Positions 19,211 to 29,733 of a DNA stretch of 64,000 nt are shown piece by piece; position 1 is the first letter of the stretch; each line of letters starts with the position of its first letter. The notes beneath the pieces are model-generated. The model saw nothing but the letters and a program-made list of their open reading frames with translations, had not been told where the DNA came from and did not search any database. The DNA comes from Qipengyuania aurantiaca (lineage in GTDB: Bacteria > Pseudomonadota > Alphaproteobacteria > Sphingomonadales > Sphingomonadaceae). The stretch covers positions 2,455,001 through 2,519,000 of the forward strand of contig NZ_CP081295.1 in assembly GCF_019711375.1 (NCBI RefSeq), written 5' to 3'. The translations under genes were made by a program, and so were the position numbers.

Positions 19211-21016
19211 ATGCCCACCTACACCGCACCCACCCGCGACACGCGCTTCATCATCAACGAAGTGCTCGACCTTGCCAGCTACGGCAATCTTCCCGGCTTC
19301 GAAATGGCAACGGACGATGTGACCGATGCCGTCATTAACGAAGGCGGCAAGTTCTGCGCCGAGGTGCTCGCGCCGCTCAACCGCGTGGGCGACGAGCATG
19401 GCTGTGTGCGAAACGAAGACGGTTCGGTGACCACGCCTCCGGGCTTCAAGGAAGCCTTCGACCAGTTCCGTGAGGCGGGCTGGGGCACGCTCGCGCATGA
19501 CGAGCAGTTCGGCGGGCAGGGCATGCCGCACGTCCTCGGCTTCGTGATGGAAGAATTCATCTCCAGCGCCAACCAGGCTTTCGGCATGTATCCGGGCCTT
19601 ACAAACGGCGCGATTTCGGCGCTGGTGGCCAAGGGTTCGGACGAGCAGAAGGCAATGTACCTGCCCAAGATGGTCTCGGGCGAATGGACCGGCACCATGA
19701 ACCTGACCGAGCCTCATTGCGGCACCGATCTCGGCATGATCCGTACCAAGGCCGAGCCGCAGGGTGACGGCAGCTACTCCATCACCGGCACCAAGATATT
19801 CATCTCGGCCGGCGAACACGACATGAGCGAGAACATCATCCACCTCGTCCTCGCGAAGACCCCGGGCGCGCCCGACAGCACCAAGGGCATCTCGCTCTTC
19901 GTCGTCCCGAAGTTCCTCGTGAACGAGGACGGCACTCCGGGTGAGCGCAACGGCGTGATGTGCGGCTCGATCGAAGAGAAGATGGGCATTCACGGCAACT
20001 CGACCTGCGTGCTCAACTACGACGGCGCCAAGGGCTGGATGGTCGGCGACGAGAACAAGGGTCTCGCCGCCATGTTCATCATGATGAACGCCGCGCGCCT
20101 CGGGGTCGGTATTCAGGGTCTTAGCCAGGCCGAAGTTGCTTACCAGAACGCGGTCGCCTATGCGCTCGACCGTCGGCAGGGCCGCGCCCTGACCGGCCCG
20201 GCAGAGCCCGAAGCGCAGGCCGATCCGATCTTCGTCCACCCCGACGTGCGCCGCATGCTGATGGACGCCAAGGCTTTCACCGAAGCCATGCGCGCTCTTG
20301 CCCTGTGGGGCGGCCTGCTGGTCGACCTGACGCACAAGGCGCAGACCGAGGAAGAGCGCGCCGAGGCCGATCTTCTGCTTGGCCTGATGACCCCGGTCAT
20401 CAAGGGCTACGGCACGGACAAGGGCTATGAAGTTGCCACCAATATGCAGCAGGTCTTCGGCGGCCATGGCTACATCGAGGAATGGGGCATGAGCCAGTTC
20501 GTCCGCGACGCGCGTATCGCCCAGATCTACGAAGGCACCAACGGCGTGCAGGCTATGGACCTTTGCGGCCGCAAGCTCGCCCAGAAGGGCGGCGCCGCGG
20601 TGCAGGCCTTCTTCAAGCACGTGGGCGAGGAAATCTCCGCCGCCAAGGAAGTCGACGAGCTGAAGGACATGGCCGAGGCGCTGGAAAAGGCGCTGGGCCA
20701 GCAGCAGGCATCGACCATGTGGTTCATGCAGAACGCGATGCAGAACCCCAACCACCTCGGCGCGGGCGCGCATCACTACATGCACATCATGGGCATCGTG
20801 ACGCTCGGCCTGATGTGGCTGAAGATGGCCAAGGTCGCCGCATCGAAGCTTGCCAGTGCGGGCGACGACAAGGCGTTCTACGAACAGAAACTCGCCACCG
20901 CGCGCTATTACATGGACCGCTACCTGCCCGACGCCGGCGCGCTGCGCCGCAAGCTCGAAGCGGGCAGCGACAGCCTGATGGCACTGGGCGAAGACGCCTT
21001 CCAGACGGCCGCCTGA
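19211..21016 (+). CDS. Acyl-CoA dehydrogenase, large form with C-terminal extension
   Basis: FAD-dependent acyl-CoA alpha-beta desaturase of the long subfamily (601 aa; classic ACADs are about 380), with an extra C-terminal helical domain. This subfamily includes the DmdC-like 3-methylmercaptopropionyl-CoA dehydrogenases. Motifs include WTGTMNLTEPHCGTDLG, KIFISAGEHD, MNAARLGVGIQGL and QVFGGHGYIEEWGMSQ. The start is the ATG preceded by AAGGA; the longer frame from 19133 overlaps the merR gene. The exact substrate is not certain. Probably co-transcribed with the MerR gene. Confidence 0.93.
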   Translation: MPTYTAPTRDTRFIINEVLDLASYGNLPGFEMATDDVTDAVINEGGKFCAEVLAPLNRVGDEHGCVRNEDGSVTTPPGFKEAFDQFREAGWGTLAHDEQFGGQGMPHVLGFVMEEFISSANQAFGMYPGLTNGAISALVAKGSDEQKAMYLPKMVSGEWTGTMNLTEPHCGTDLGMIRTKAEPQGDGSYSITGTKIFISAGEHDMSENIIHLVLAKTPGAPDSTKGISLFVVPKFLVNEDGTPGERNGVMCGSIEEKMGIHGNSTCVLNYDGAKGWMVGDENKGLAAMFIMMNAARLGVGIQGLSQAEVAYQNAVAYALDRRQGRALTGPAEPEAQADPIFVHPDVRRMLMDAKAFTEAMRALALWGGLLVDLTHKAQTEEERAEADLLLGLMTPVIKGYGTDKGYEVATNMQQVFGGHGYIEEWGMSQFVRDARIAQIYEGTNGVQAMDLCGRKLAQKGGAAVQAFFKHVGEEISAAKEVDELKDMAEALEKALGQQQASTMWFMQNAMQNPNHLGAGAHHYMHIMGIVTLGLMWLKMAKVAASKLASAGDDKAFYEQKLATARYYMDRYLPDAGALRRKLEAGSDSLMALGEDAFQTAA

Positions 21017-21034
21017 TTAACGCGAGACACAAGA

Positions 21035-21067
21035 AAGGGCGCCTTCCGCGAGGAGGGCGCCCTTTTG
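21035..21067. terminator. Bidirectional hairpin terminator between acyl-CoA dehydrogenase and cysK
   Basis: AAGGGCGCC (21035-21043) pairs with GGCGCCCTT (21056-21064). TTTT follows on the plus strand and TTTCTTGTG on the minus strand, so it can stop transcripts from both convergent genes. Confidence 0.85.
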
Positions 21068-21087
21068 TCTGGTCTAAGTCAAAGCGG

Positions 21088-22008
21088 TTATTCGGTCGGC
21101 AGGAAATCCGGCACCGACAGGTACCGCTCGCCCGTGTCGTAATTGAAGCCCATCACGCGAGCGCCAGCATCCAGTTCCGGCAGTTTCTTCGCAATCGCCG
21201 CCAGCGTCGCGCCGCTTGAAATGCCGACCAGCAGGCCTTCCTCGGCCGCACAGCGCCGCGCCCATTCCTTGGCGTCTTCCGGTTCGACCTGGATCGCACC
21301 GTCGATGCTGTCCGTGTGGAGGTTTTCGGGCACGAAGCCTGCGCCGATGCCCTGGATCGGGTGCGGGCCGGGATCGCCGCCGCTGATGACGGGGGAGAGA
21401 GTGGGCTCGACTGCATAGGCGAGCATTTCGGGCCAGGTTTCTTTCAGCACCTCGGCGCAGCCGGTGAGGTGGCCGCCGGTGCCGACGCCGGTGATCATCA
21501 CGTCGATGGGTTCATTGGCGAAATCGGCGAGGATTTCTCGCGCGGTGGTGCGTTTGTGGACTTCGAAGTTCGACGGGTTGTCGAACTGGCTCGGCATCCA
21601 TGCGCCGTCGGTGCTTTCGACCAGTTCTTCGGCGCGGGCGATAGCGGCTTTCATCCCGCCTTCCTTGGGGGTGAGGTCGAAGGTTGCGCCATAGGCCAGC
21701 ATCAGGCGGCGACGCTCCATGCTCATGCTTTCGGGCATGACGAGTACCAGCTTGTAGCCCTTGACTGCGGCGGCCATCGCAAGGCCGATGCCGGTGTTGC
21801 CGCTGGTCGGCTCGATGATCGTGCCGCCGGGCTTCAGCTTGCCGGCCTTTTCCGCATCCTCGACCATGGCGAGGCCGATGCGGTCCTTGATCGATCCGCC
21901 GGGATTGGCGCGCTCGCTCTTCACCCAGACCTCGTGGTCGGGGAACAGGCGCGCAAGGCGGATGTGCGGCGTGTTGCCGATGGTTTCGAGGACGGACTGG
22001 GCTTTCAT
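21088..22008 (-). CDS. cysK: Cysteine synthase A (O-acetylserine sulfhydrylase)
   Basis: PLP enzyme making cysteine from O-acetylserine and sulfide. The 306-residue protein has the PLP lysine in GGSIKDRIG, the substrate-binding [14 protein letters not shown] loop, the glycine-rich phosphate loop [10 protein letters not shown], and the C-terminal [10 protein letters not shown]. The start ATG overlaps the stop of the upstream MFS gene (ATGA), which suggests translational coupling: an exporter and a cysteine synthase made together. Confidence 0.95.
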   Translation of the reverse strand: MKAQSVLETIGNTPHIRLARLFPDHEVWVKSERANPGGSIKDRIGLAMVEDAEKAGKLKPGGTIIEPTSGNTGIGLAMAAAVKGYKLVLVMPESMSMERRRLMLAYGATFDLTPKEGGMKAAIARAEELVESTDGAWMPSQFDNPSNFEVHKRTTAREILADFANEPIDVMITGVGTGGHLTGCAEVLKETWPEMLAYAVEPTLSPVISGGDPGPHPIQGIGAGFVPENLHTDSIDGAIQVEPEDAKEWARRCAAEEGLLVGISSGATLAAIAKKLPELDAGARVMGFNYDTGERYLSVPDFLPTE

Positions 22009-23330
22009 GGCAATTGCTCCTGGAGTTCTTCTTCCGGGGGTGTTTTTCGAACGGGTTGTTCTTGCAATTCCTCAGGCGGGTCGAAGGTCCGGGTCGTGCG
22101 AAGAACGGGAAAGATTTTCGCCCACATGGCGACTGTGATGATGGCGCCGGTGCCGCCGGTCACGACTGCCGCGACCGGGCCGATGGCGTAAGCGAGGCTG
22201 CCCGAAAAGAAGTCGCCAAATTCATTCGAGGCGCTGATCGTCAGGAGGCTGACCGAGGACACGCGCCCACGCTTCTCGTCGGGGGTGTGGAGCTGGATCA
22301 GCGACTGGCGGATATAGACGCTGAACATATCCGCCGCGCCCACGATGAAGAGCATGGCGAGGCTGAGCGGCATGGAGGTCGAGAAGCCGAAGATGATGGT
22401 CGCCAGTCCGAAGAGGGCTACGGCCCACAGCATCTTGGGCCCGACATTGGTCTTGAGCGGACGGAAGGAGAAATAGAGCGCGGTCAGCGCCGCGCCGACG
22501 GCAGGGGCCATGGCGAGCTGCGCGAGGCCGGTCTCGCCGACTTGCAGGATGTCGCGGGCGTAAACGGGGAAGAGCGCGGTCGCCCCGGCGAGGAAAACGG
22601 CGAAGAGATCGAGCGTGATCGCGCCCAACACCATCTTGTTGCGCACCACATAGCGCAGGCCTTCGACCATGGCGTGGATCGGGCGCTGGTTCTGCGGACG
22701 TGGAGGCTGGGGGACCTTGCCGATGAAGGATAGCGCGGTGATCGAGACGAGGAAGAGCGCGGCTGCCGTGATGTAAGGCAGCGACGGGAAGATCGCGTAG
22801 GTGTAGCCACCCACAGCCGGCCCCACGATCATGCCGACCTGCCACGAGATGCTCGACAGGGCGATTGCGTTGGGCAGGATCGCCTTGGGCACGAGATTGG
22901 GGGCAAGGGCCGACAGCGCCGGCCCGGCAAAGGCGCGCGCGATGCCGAGCAGGATCGCGACGCCGAATATCCACGGCAGGCTCACCGCGTCGGTCCAGGT
23001 GAGCCAGGCCAGAAGGCCCGCGCACACCAGTTGCAGCAGAACCGTCAGCCGCCCAAGATTGCGGCGGTCGAAATGGTCCGCCGCCCAGCCGCTGAACGGC
23101 GTGAGGATGAACAGCGGGACGAATTGCAGCAGGCCGATCAGCGCCAGCTGGCCCGAACTTTCGGCAACGCTCATCCCGCTGTCGCGCGCGATGTTGTAGG
23201 TCTGCCAGCCGATGATCAGCATCATCGCGTATTGCGCCAGCGTCATCGACAGGCGCGATAGCCAGTAGGCGCGGAAGTTCGGGATTCTGAGAGGCGAAGT
23301 CTCGGGAGAGGGCGCGGTTTTGGACGTCAC
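22005..23330 (-). CDS. MFS exporter (EntS-like, MFS_3 family)
   Basis: This 441-residue, 12-helix major facilitator has the loop-2 signature [15 protein letters not shown] and an N-terminus ([21 protein letters not shown]) like enterobactin-exporter-type permeases. It starts at a GTG with no strong ribosome-binding site. The C-terminal tail is charged and contains an imperfect duplicate (PPEELQEQP ... [10 protein letters not shown]). Coupling to cysK by a 4-base overlap hints at export of cysteine, a precursor, or a toxic thiol; that link is inference only. Confidence 0.85.
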   Translation of the reverse strand: MTSKTAPSPETSPLRIPNFRAYWLSRLSMTLAQYAMMLIIGWQTYNIARDSGMSVAESSGQLALIGLLQFVPLFILTPFSGWAADHFDRRNLGRLTVLLQLVCAGLLAWLTWTDAVSLPWIFGVAILLGIARAFAGPALSALAPNLVPKAILPNAIALSSISWQVGMIVGPAVGGYTYAIFPSLPYITAAALFLVSITALSFIGKVPQPPRPQNQRPIHAMVEGLRYVVRNKMVLGAITLDLFAVFLAGATALFPVYARDILQVGETGLAQLAMAPAVGAALTALYFSFRPLKTNVGPKMLWAVALFGLATIIFGFSTSMPLSLAMLFIVGAADMFSVYIRQSLIQLHTPDEKRGRVSSVSLLTISASNEFGDFFSGSLAYAIGPVAAVVTGGTGAIITVAMWAKIFPVLRTTRTFDPPEELQEQPVRKTPPEEELQEQLP

Positions 23331-23410
23331 GCCAAACGCATGGCAGGCGCCCCTTCGCTTGTGAAGAGACGCCTGCTTGCTCGTTTAGAAACGAATGTTG
23401 GTGCTTCCCC

Positions 23411-23749
23411 TCAGCGCAGCTTGCGCAGGCGCGGGTTGGGCTGGAGCGTATCGATCATGGCGAGGAAGTCGTCGACGCGGATGATGCGCTCGAACTGGAA
23501 GCCGGCGCGGTTGTCGCGGCACCAGATGCAATAGGCTTCGATGCGGCCGATGACCGGCAGGCGCACGACCACGCGTTCCCCGCGACCGATGCTTTCCGCA
23601 TCGTCGATCATGAAACCATTGGCCGAGATATTGGCGATATGCATCCGCATGTCGCCCTTGCCGTAATGCTCGGCAATGACCGGGTGATCGACCGGGTGCC
23701 GCGCCATGCGGCGCTGGTCGGTTACGCTGAGTTGTGCTCCGGCGCTCAT
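23411..23749 (-). CDS. PilZ domain protein
   Basis: A 112-residue single-domain PilZ protein, a potential cyclic-di-GMP receptor. The N-terminal RRMARHPVD corresponds to the RxxxR motif and NISANGFMI to the (D/N)xSxxG motif, the two ligand-binding elements. The frame remains open to an ATG at 23800 (17 more residues), but MSAGAQL at 23749 has AAGGG upstream. It is flanked by tyrS upstream and the MFS gene downstream on the same strand, with no obvious partner. Confidence 0.85.
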   Translation of the reverse strand: MSAGAQLSVTDQRRMARHPVDHPVIAEHYGKGDMRMHIANISANGFMIDDAESIGRGERVVVRLPVIGRIEAYCIWCRDNRAGFQFERIIRVDDFLAMIDTLQPNPRLRKLR

Positions 23750-23863
23750 GCGGTGTGAACCCTTTTTGATGTTCTCGTGACCCACACCGTAATGGCTCAT
23801 AAAGCCAAATAATTGGTAAACCGGGTTGCAAGTTTTCGCGAGAGAGCGCCCGCTAACTATCGG

Positions 23864-25093
23864 TCAACGGCAGATAATCGCGTGTTTCTTCTTGCCGAGC
23901 GAAAGCTTTGCCTGGCAGCCATCTGCCACTTCGACGAGGTATCCCGGATCGGTCACCGCCTCGCCATCGAGCTTCACCGCCCCTTCGGCGAGCTTGCGCT
24001 TGGCTTCCTTGCCCGACGCGCAGAAGCCGAGGCCCGTCAGCACCGCGCCGATGCGCATGCCTTCCGCGCCGACCGAGATGCTGGGCAAATCCTCTCCCGC
24101 GCCGCCGCCGGCGAAAGTTTCCGCCGCCGTGCGCTCCGCAAGATCGGCCGCTTCGGAGCCGCGGACAAGCGCGGTCACTTCGTTAGCAAGGATGGTCTTC
24201 GCCTGGTTTATCTCCGCGCCCTCGAGGCTTTCGAGGCGGGCGATCTCGTCCAGCGGCAAGTCGGTGAAGAGGCGCAGGAAACGGCCCACATCGCGGTCGT
24301 CCACATTGCGCCAGTACTGCCAGAAATCATAGGCGGGCAGCTGCTCTTCGTTGAGCCACACGGCGCCCGCCGCGGTCTTGCCCATTTTGGACCCGTCGGC
24401 GGTGGTCAGCAGCGGCGTGGTCAGGCCATAAAGCTCGCGCCCGTCCATGCGGCGCGCCAGTTCCATGCCGTTGACGATATTGCCCCACTGGTCGCTCCCG
24501 CCCATCTGGAGACGGCAGTCGTAACGCTGCGCCAGCTCGCGGAAATCGTAGGCCTGCAGGATCATGTAGTTGAATTCGAGGAAGGTCAGCGGCTGCTCGC
24601 GGTCGAGGCGCAGCTTGACCGAATCGAAGGTCAGCATGCGGTTGACCGTGAAATGCGGACCCACATCGCGCAGCAGATCGATATAGCCGAGTTGGCTCAG
24701 CCACTCGTCATTGTTGACCATTACCGCATCGGTTGGCCCGTCGCCGAATGTGAGCAGACGCTCGAACACCGTGCGGATGCCGGCGATATTCGCGTCGATC
24801 CCCGCATCGTCGAGCATCTTGCGACTTTCGTCCTTGCCCGAGGGGTCGCCCACCTTGGTCGTGCCGCCGCCCATCACCACGATCGGCTTGTGTCCGGCCT
24901 GCTGCAAGCGGCGCAGCATCATGATCTGCACCAGGCTGCCGATGTGGAGGCTCGGCGCGGTAGCGTCGAAACCGATATAGCCGGGCACGATTTGCCGCGC
25001 GGCAAGACCGTCCAGTCCTTCCGGATCGGTAATCTGGTGGATATAGCCGCGCTCTTCGAGCAGACGCAGGAGTTTGGATTGGTAGGTGCTCAT
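23864..25093 (-). CDS. tyrS: Tyrosyl-tRNA synthetase
   Basis: Class I synthetase charging tRNA-Tyr (409 aa). The HIGH-type motif is [11 protein letters not shown] near residue 51, the KMSKS loop is written KMGKT, the tyrosine/tRNA pocket motif [12 protein letters not shown] is present, and a C-terminal S4 RNA-binding domain ends in [14 protein letters not shown]. Divergent from the DOMON-like gene with 26 bases between. Confidence 0.96.
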   Translation of the reverse strand: MSTYQSKLLRLLEERGYIHQITDPEGLDGLAARQIVPGYIGFDATAPSLHIGSLVQIMMLRRLQQAGHKPIVVMGGGTTKVGDPSGKDESRKMLDDAGIDANIAGIRTVFERLLTFGDGPTDAVMVNNDEWLSQLGYIDLLRDVGPHFTVNRMLTFDSVKLRLDREQPLTFLEFNYMILQAYDFRELAQRYDCRLQMGGSDQWGNIVNGMELARRMDGRELYGLTTPLLTTADGSKMGKTAAGAVWLNEEQLPAYDFWQYWRNVDDRDVGRFLRLFTDLPLDEIARLESLEGAEINQAKTILANEVTALVRGSEAADLAERTAAETFAGGGAGEDLPSISVGAEGMRIGAVLTGLGFCASGKEAKRKLAEGAVKLDGEAVTDPGYLVEVADGCQAKLSLGKKKHAIICR

Positions 25094-25119
25094 GATGGAG
25101 CGCCCGCTAGCATGGGGAT

Positions 25120-25668
25120 TTGGCTTTGGAAACGCATGAACTGGAAGCGCACACGGCCTATCCGCCGCTTGAGGTGACTTCCGTCGCGGCGCGGATTGTG
25201 TCGCGGGACGAGAACTGGCTGCGCCTGCGCTGGCGTATCGAGGGCACGGGCAAGCTGGTGGTCCCGCCGTTCGCAGGCAAGGGCAGGGCGGACGAGTTGT
25301 GGCGCACGACCTGTTTCGAGCTGTTCCTCAAGCCCGAAGGCGGCGAGGCCTATTGCGAATTCAATCTCTCTCCGTCCGAACGCTGGGCGGCTTATGACTT
25401 CTCGACCCAGCGCGACGGGATGGAAAACCGCCCGGTCCCGCGCGAGCCGGAATGCACCATGCGGCAGGGCAGCAGCTTCGCCGTCTTCGACGCCGCGATT
25501 CCCGCAGCCGCACTTCCACAGCAAGACTGCGCCGCCGGTTTGACCTGCGTGCTGGAGGAAGAGGGCGGCATCAAGAGCTTCTGGGCGCTCTGCCACCCCG
25601 GCGATCAGCCCGATTTCCACGATCCCGCTTGCTTCACCGCGCGGCTTGCTGCACCGACAACCGCATGA
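25120..25668 (+). CDS. DOMON-like domain protein
   Basis: This 182-residue soluble protein matches the conserved DOMON-like family often found next to namZ (motifs [49 protein letters not shown]). The function is unknown; beta-sandwich ligand binding (sugar or heme) is assumed from the DOMON name. The start is unclear: TTG at 25120, or TTG at 25126 with GGGGA seven bases upstream. Its stop overlaps the namZ start (ATGA), so the two proteins are translationally coupled. Confidence 0.8.
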   Translation: MALETHELEAHTAYPPLEVTSVAARIVSRDENWLRLRWRIEGTGKLVVPPFAGKGRADELWRTTCFELFLKPEGGEAYCEFNLSPSERWAAYDFSTQRDGMENRPVPREPECTMRQGSSFAVFDAAIPAAALPQQDCAAGLTCVLEEEGGIKSFWALCHPGDQPDFHDPACFTARLAAPTTA

Positions 25669-26867
25669 AATTCGGCATAGATCGTCTCCTCACCGAAAGC
25701 GAACTGCGCGCGCCTCTCGAAGGCAAGCGGGTCTCGCTGATAGCCCATCCGGCATCCGTCACAGCGCAGCTCGAGCATTCGCTCGACGCGCTGATCGAAC
25801 GCGGGATCAACGTCACCTCGGCCTTCGGTCCGCAGCATGGCCTCAAGGGCGACAAGCAGGACAATATGGTCGAGACTTCGGACGAGACCGATCCGCGTTA
25901 CGACATCCCGGTCTTCAGCCTCTATGGCGAAGTGCGCCGCCCGACCGGGCAGGCCATGTCGACGGCCGATGTGTTCCTGTTCGACCTGCAGGATCTGGGC
26001 TGCCGCATCTACACCTTCGTCACCACGCTGCTCTACGTGGTGGAGGAAGCGGCGAAAACGGGCAAGTCGGTCTGGGTGCTCGATCGGCCCAACCCGGCCG
26101 GCGGCCCGGTCGAAGGGACGCTGCTGCTGCCCGGGCAGGAAAGCTTCGTCGGCGCCGCGCCGATGGTGATGCGGCACGGCATGACGATGGGCGAGATGGG
26201 CCACTGGTTCATCGACCACTTCGGCCTCGACATCGATTACCGCGTCATCCCGATGGAAGGCTGGAAGCCGGGCAAGGCGCCCGGGTACGGATGGCCGCAG
26301 GAGCGCATCTGGATCAATCCCAGCCCGAACGCCGCCAGCCTCAACATGGCCCGCGCCTATGCCGGCACGGTGATGCTGGAGGGCACGAATTTGAGCGAGG
26401 GGAGGGGGACCACACGCCCGCTGGAAGTGCTGTTCGGCGCGCCCGATATCGACGCGCTTGCCGTGCTGGAGGAAATGAAGCGCCTGTCGCCGATGTGGCT
26501 GCGCGGATGCCGCCTGCGCGAATGCTGGTTCGAACCGACCTTCCACAAGCACGCAGGAACGCTCTGTAACGGCTTGATGATACACGCCGAAGGCCAGTTC
26601 TACGACCATCACGAATTCAAGCCCTGGCGCTTGCAGGCGCTTGCTTTCAAGGCGATCCGCAACCTCTATTCCGATTACGAGATCTGGCGCGATTTCCCCT
26701 ATGAGTACGAGTTCGACCGCCTCGCTATCGACGTGATCAACGGCGGCCCGGCCTTGCGCGAATGGGTGGACGACAGCGAAGCCGAACCGGGCGATCTCGA
26801 AGCCATCGCCCATGCTGACGAGGAAAGCTGGCGCGAAACCATCGCGCCGCACTTGCTCTACGGTTGA
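25665..26867 (+). CDS. namZ: Exo-beta-N-acetylmuramidase NamZ (DUF1343)
   Basis: Family DUF1343/NamZ, which removes terminal MurNAc from muropeptide glycans in peptidoglycan recycling. The 400-residue protein has AFGPQHGLKGDKQDNM with the active-site region, VFSLYGEVRRPT, FDLQDLGCRIYTF, LDRPNPAGG and GTNLSEGRGTTRP, all family hallmarks. No signal peptide is visible, so a cytoplasmic role is likely unless a carrier exists. It is the second gene of a two-gene unit with the DOMON-like gene. Confidence 0.9.
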   Translation: MKFGIDRLLTESELRAPLEGKRVSLIAHPASVTAQLEHSLDALIERGINVTSAFGPQHGLKGDKQDNMVETSDETDPRYDIPVFSLYGEVRRPTGQAMSTADVFLFDLQDLGCRIYTFVTTLLYVVEEAAKTGKSVWVLDRPNPAGGPVEGTLLLPGQESFVGAAPMVMRHGMTMGEMGHWFIDHFGLDIDYRVIPMEGWKPGKAPGYGWPQERIWINPSPNAASLNMARAYAGTVMLEGTNLSEGRGTTRPLEVLFGAPDIDALAVLEEMKRLSPMWLRGCRLRECWFEPTFHKHAGTLCNGLMIHAEGQFYDHHEFKPWRLQALAFKAIRNLYSDYEIWRDFPYEYEFDRLAIDVINGGPALREWVDDSEAEPGDLEAIAHADEESWRETIAPHLLYG

Positions 26868-26870
26868 TCG

Positions 26871-27206
26871 TCAGTTGAGCTTGCGCAGCTTCACCTCGTC
26901 TTCGACCTGAGGAAGTGGGCGGACGTCGGTAGTGTCCTGCCGCAAGACCATCACCGCGCAACCGTCGATACTCTGGTCGACCGCCGCGATAAAGTAAGCC
27001 TCATCGGGCGAAGCCGGCGTGGCATCCAGTTCGGGCTGGCCGTTGGCGGAGCGTACCTTCGTTATACGATCGTCACAGTTGGGCTGCTCCGCTTCTGCTC
27101 GCGGTTCAAAATCTTCGGCATCGCGTTCCGTCGGTTCAATCAACTCGGTCTGGGCGAGCGCAGCGCTGGCGATGAGGGAAAGGGCACCAAGAGCTAGCAG
27201 TTTCAT
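26871..27206 (-). CDS. Small exported protein of unknown function
   Basis: This 111-residue protein has a clear signal peptide (MKLLALGALSLIASAALA, cleavage after ALA/Q) and a very acidic mature part with a possible Cys pair (NCDD at about residue 44 and DGCAV at about residue 83). The ATG has a GAAGGAGAG ribosome-binding site. I do not recognise a family. It converges with namZ, three bases away. Confidence 0.7.
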   Translation of the reverse strand: MKLLALGALSLIASAALAQTELIEPTERDAEDFEPRAEAEQPNCDDRITKVRSANGQPELDATPASPDEAYFIAAVDQSIDGCAVMVLRQDTTDVRPLPQVEDEVKLRKLN

Positions 27207-27251
27207 CCTGTCTCTCCTTCGAGCCCGTTATGCCAAAGTTACCTCTTCATC

Positions 27252-28106
27252 TCAATCGCCTGGCGGCTTTACCGGCTGCACGAGGCTGACCAGCACGAAA
27301 CTGATCAGCATGAGCAGGTACCAGCTGCCGAGCTTGGCTAGGCTGACCATTTCCCAACCGTCCTCCTGCCCCGGATAATTCCAGGCGTTGGCGAAGGTGG
27401 CGATGTTCTCCGCAAACCAGATGAAAAGCGCGACGAGGAGGAAGCCCAGCAGGAGCGGCATCCAGCGGTGCACGCGCCAGTTGCGGAAGTGGACTCTGGT
27501 CTTGCGGAACAACCAGAAAGTGATCGCGAAGAGCAGCAGCCGGATGTCCGGCAGCCAGTGGTGCACGAAGAAGTTGACGTAAATCGCCGCGGCCAGCGCA
27601 TAGGTTGCCCAGCGCGGCGGGTAGGCCGAATAGCGGAAGTCGAAGATGCGCCAGACGCGCGCGATGTAGCTGCCGACGCTGGCGTACATGAAGCCGGAGA
27701 ACAGCGGGACGCCGGCGATGTGGAGGAAGCTGTCCTCGGGATATATCCACGAGCCGGCAGCGGTCTTGAACAACTCCATCACCGTGCCGACGACATGGAA
27801 GATCAGGATGACTTTCGCCTCGTCCCAGGTTTCCAGCCGGAATAGCAGCATGCCGACCTGTATCGCCAGCGCCGCCAGCGTGAGGAAATCGTAGCGATGC
27901 AGCGCGGCGTCGTCGGGGTAAACGAAGTGGGTGAGGAGCAGCAGAGCCAATAGCAGCGCGCCGAACAGGCACGCCCAGGCCTGCTTGAAGCCGAACAGCA
28001 GGAATTCGTAGAGCCACAGCTTCCAGCCGCTACCCGGATCAAATGTCTCGAGGCGCTGGCGGATGCCCTCGAAGCGGGTGTGCCTGCGACCGTTGGCTTC
28101 AGTCAT
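27252..28106 (-). CDS. DUF817 family membrane protein
   Basis: This 284-residue protein with about eight membrane segments matches DUF817 (motifs [19 protein letters not shown], WTxW-rich helices, [15 protein letters not shown] near the C-terminus). The frame is open to 28175, but the ATG at 28106 leaves only an 8-base overlap with the preceding gene and starts just before the conserved core. Function unknown. Third gene of a leftward unit with the VWA protein and a two-helix membrane protein. Confidence 0.85.
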   Translation of the reverse strand: MTEANGRRHTRFEGIRQRLETFDPGSGWKLWLYEFLLFGFKQAWACLFGALLLALLLLTHFVYPDDAALHRYDFLTLAALAIQVGMLLFRLETWDEAKVILIFHVVGTVMELFKTAAGSWIYPEDSFLHIAGVPLFSGFMYASVGSYIARVWRIFDFRYSAYPPRWATYALAAAIYVNFFVHHWLPDIRLLLFAITFWLFRKTRVHFRNWRVHRWMPLLLGFLLVALFIWFAENIATFANAWNYPGQEDGWEMVSLAKLGSWYLLMLISFVLVSLVQPVKPPGD

Positions 28107-28416
28107 CCCGGTTGTATTCGCGCGACAGGTGCTTCCTCGTGTGCCGCTCGTATCTGCGATCCTCGCGTTCGGCATAGGCGCGAAAGCCCGTCCACAGCAC
28201 GAAGCCTCCGTAAGCCAGGCCGGGTATGCCGAACAGGATCATAAGCACGAAAGCGATCTTCACATATCCGAGCGATGCGGCTGCGATGATCGGAAACAGG
28301 GGCAGAAGTCCTAGGGCCGCGTCGGGCTCGATACCGTGCAGGCCAGCGGACCTTCGGTTTGAAAAGATCTTGCGGCGGATGGCTTTGCGCCGGGAGGCCA
28401 GGAACTCGCCGATCAT
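28099..28416 (-). CDS. Small two-helix membrane protein, unknown function
   Basis: A 105-residue protein beginning [16 protein letters not shown]. Its ATG overlaps the stop of the VWA gene by one base (TAATG), so translational coupling is likely. A positively charged N-terminus is followed by two hydrophobic segments (about residues 33-50 and 54-75) and a highly charged tail rich in Arg/Glu/His. No family recognised. The longer open frame to 28533 would overlap the VWA gene extensively and is rejected. Confidence 0.6.
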   Translation of the reverse strand: MIGEFLASRRKAIRRKIFSNRRSAGLHGIEPDAALGLLPLFPIIAAASLGYVKIAFVLMILFGIPGLAYGGFVLWTGFRAYAEREDRRYERHTRKHLSREYNRDD

Positions 28417-29597
28417 TACCCCTGCTTGCGACTCAATTCGCGCATGGCGTCGTCCAGCCCGTCGAGCGTGAGCGGATACATACGGTCGTTGACGAGGTGC
28501 TTCATGACCTTGGTCGACTGCGAATAGCCCCACTGCTTCTCAGGCACGGGGTTCAGCCACACGGTGGCGGGATAGGTGTTCACAACGCGCTGCATCCAGG
28601 TGGCGCCCGCTTCCTCGTTCATATGCTCGACGCTGCCGCCCGGATGGGTGATCTCGTAGGGGCTCATTGCCGCATCGCCGACGAAGACGACCTTGTAGTC
28701 GTGCCCGTATTTGTGGAGCACATCCCAGGTCTTGGTCCGCTCCTGCCAGCGGCGGCGGTTGTCCTTCCAGACGCCCTCGTAAAGGCAATTGTGGAAGTAG
28801 AAGAATTCGAGATTCTTGAACTCGCTGGTCGCGGCGCTGAACAGCTCTTCGGTGACCTTGATGAAGGGGTCCATCGATCCGCCGACATCGAGGAAGAGCA
28901 GCAGCTTGACCGCGTTATGCCGTTCGGGTCGCATGCGGATGTCGAGCCAGCCCTGCTTGGCTGTGCCGCGGATCGTCGCATCCAGATCGAGCTCGTCCGC
29001 CGCGCCCTCTCGCGCGAAGCGGCGCAGGCGGCGCAGCGCCATCTTGATGTTGCGCGTGCCCAGTTCCTTGGTGTTGTCGAGGTTCTTGAACTCGCGCTTG
29101 TCCCACACCTTGATCGCGCGCTTGTGCCGGCTTTCCCCGCCGATCCGCACGCCTTCCGGGTTGTATCCCGAATTGCCGAAGGGCGAGGTGCCGCCCGTAC
29201 CGATCCACTTGTTGCCGCCCTGGTGGCGCTTTTCCTGTTCCTCGAGGCGCTTTTTCAGCGTCTCCATGATCTCGTCCCAGTCGCCCAGGCTCTTGATCTT
29301 CTCCATCTCTTCTTCGGAGAGGAATTTCTCGGCCACCGCTTTCAGCCAGTCTTCCGGCACGTCGACCGGGTTCTGGCCGTAATCGGTCATGATGCCCTTG
29401 AAGACCTTGGAGAAAACCTGGTCGAACCGGTCGAGCAGGCCTTCGTCCTTCACGAAGGTGGCGCGGCTGAGGTAATAGAAGCTTTCGGGCGACTGGCCGA
29501 TGACCTGCTTGTCCAGCGCTTCGAGCAGCGTGAGATGCTCCTTGAAACTGGCCTGGATCCCTGCGGCGCGGAGCTCGTCGACGAAATTGAAGAACAT
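28416..29597 (-). CDS. CoxE-like VWA domain protein
   Basis: A 393-residue protein of the VWA_CoxE family. Residues about 1-200 form the N-terminal helical part; the von Willebrand A domain starts near LLLFLDVGGSMD, whose DxGxS is the MIDAS metal motif. Partners of this family are MoxR-type AAA ATPases, and one is encoded at 31211-32065 on the same strand, separated from it by a plus-strand chemoreceptor gene. The pair probably acts as a chaperone or metal-insertion machine; the client is unknown. AGGG supports the ATG start. Confidence 0.9.
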   Translation of the reverse strand: MFFNFVDELRAAGIQASFKEHLTLLEALDKQVIGQSPESFYYLSRATFVKDEGLLDRFDQVFSKVFKGIMTDYGQNPVDVPEDWLKAVAEKFLSEEEMEKIKSLGDWDEIMETLKKRLEEQEKRHQGGNKWIGTGGTSPFGNSGYNPEGVRIGGESRHKRAIKVWDKREFKNLDNTKELGTRNIKMALRRLRRFAREGAADELDLDATIRGTAKQGWLDIRMRPERHNAVKLLLFLDVGGSMDPFIKVTEELFSAATSEFKNLEFFYFHNCLYEGVWKDNRRRWQERTKTWDVLHKYGHDYKVVFVGDAAMSPYEITHPGGSVEHMNEEAGATWMQRVVNTYPATVWLNPVPEKQWGYSQSTKVMKHLVNDRMYPLTLDGLDDAMRELSRKQG

Positions 29598-29733
29598 GCC
29601 GTTTCCCTATCGCGGCGCGGTCAGCTGCGCCACCCTTTATCATTTCCTGTAAAATCCCGACAAACTTAACGGTCCGCTAACCATTCTTCCCTAGGAGGCA
29701 TCCTCGAAGAAGACCAAAAAGGGGGTCGGGTTT

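Noticed and set aside
22005..22080. Duplicated tail in the MFS protein (PPEELQEQ)
   Set aside because: Too short to be a domain; reported only within the gene entry.
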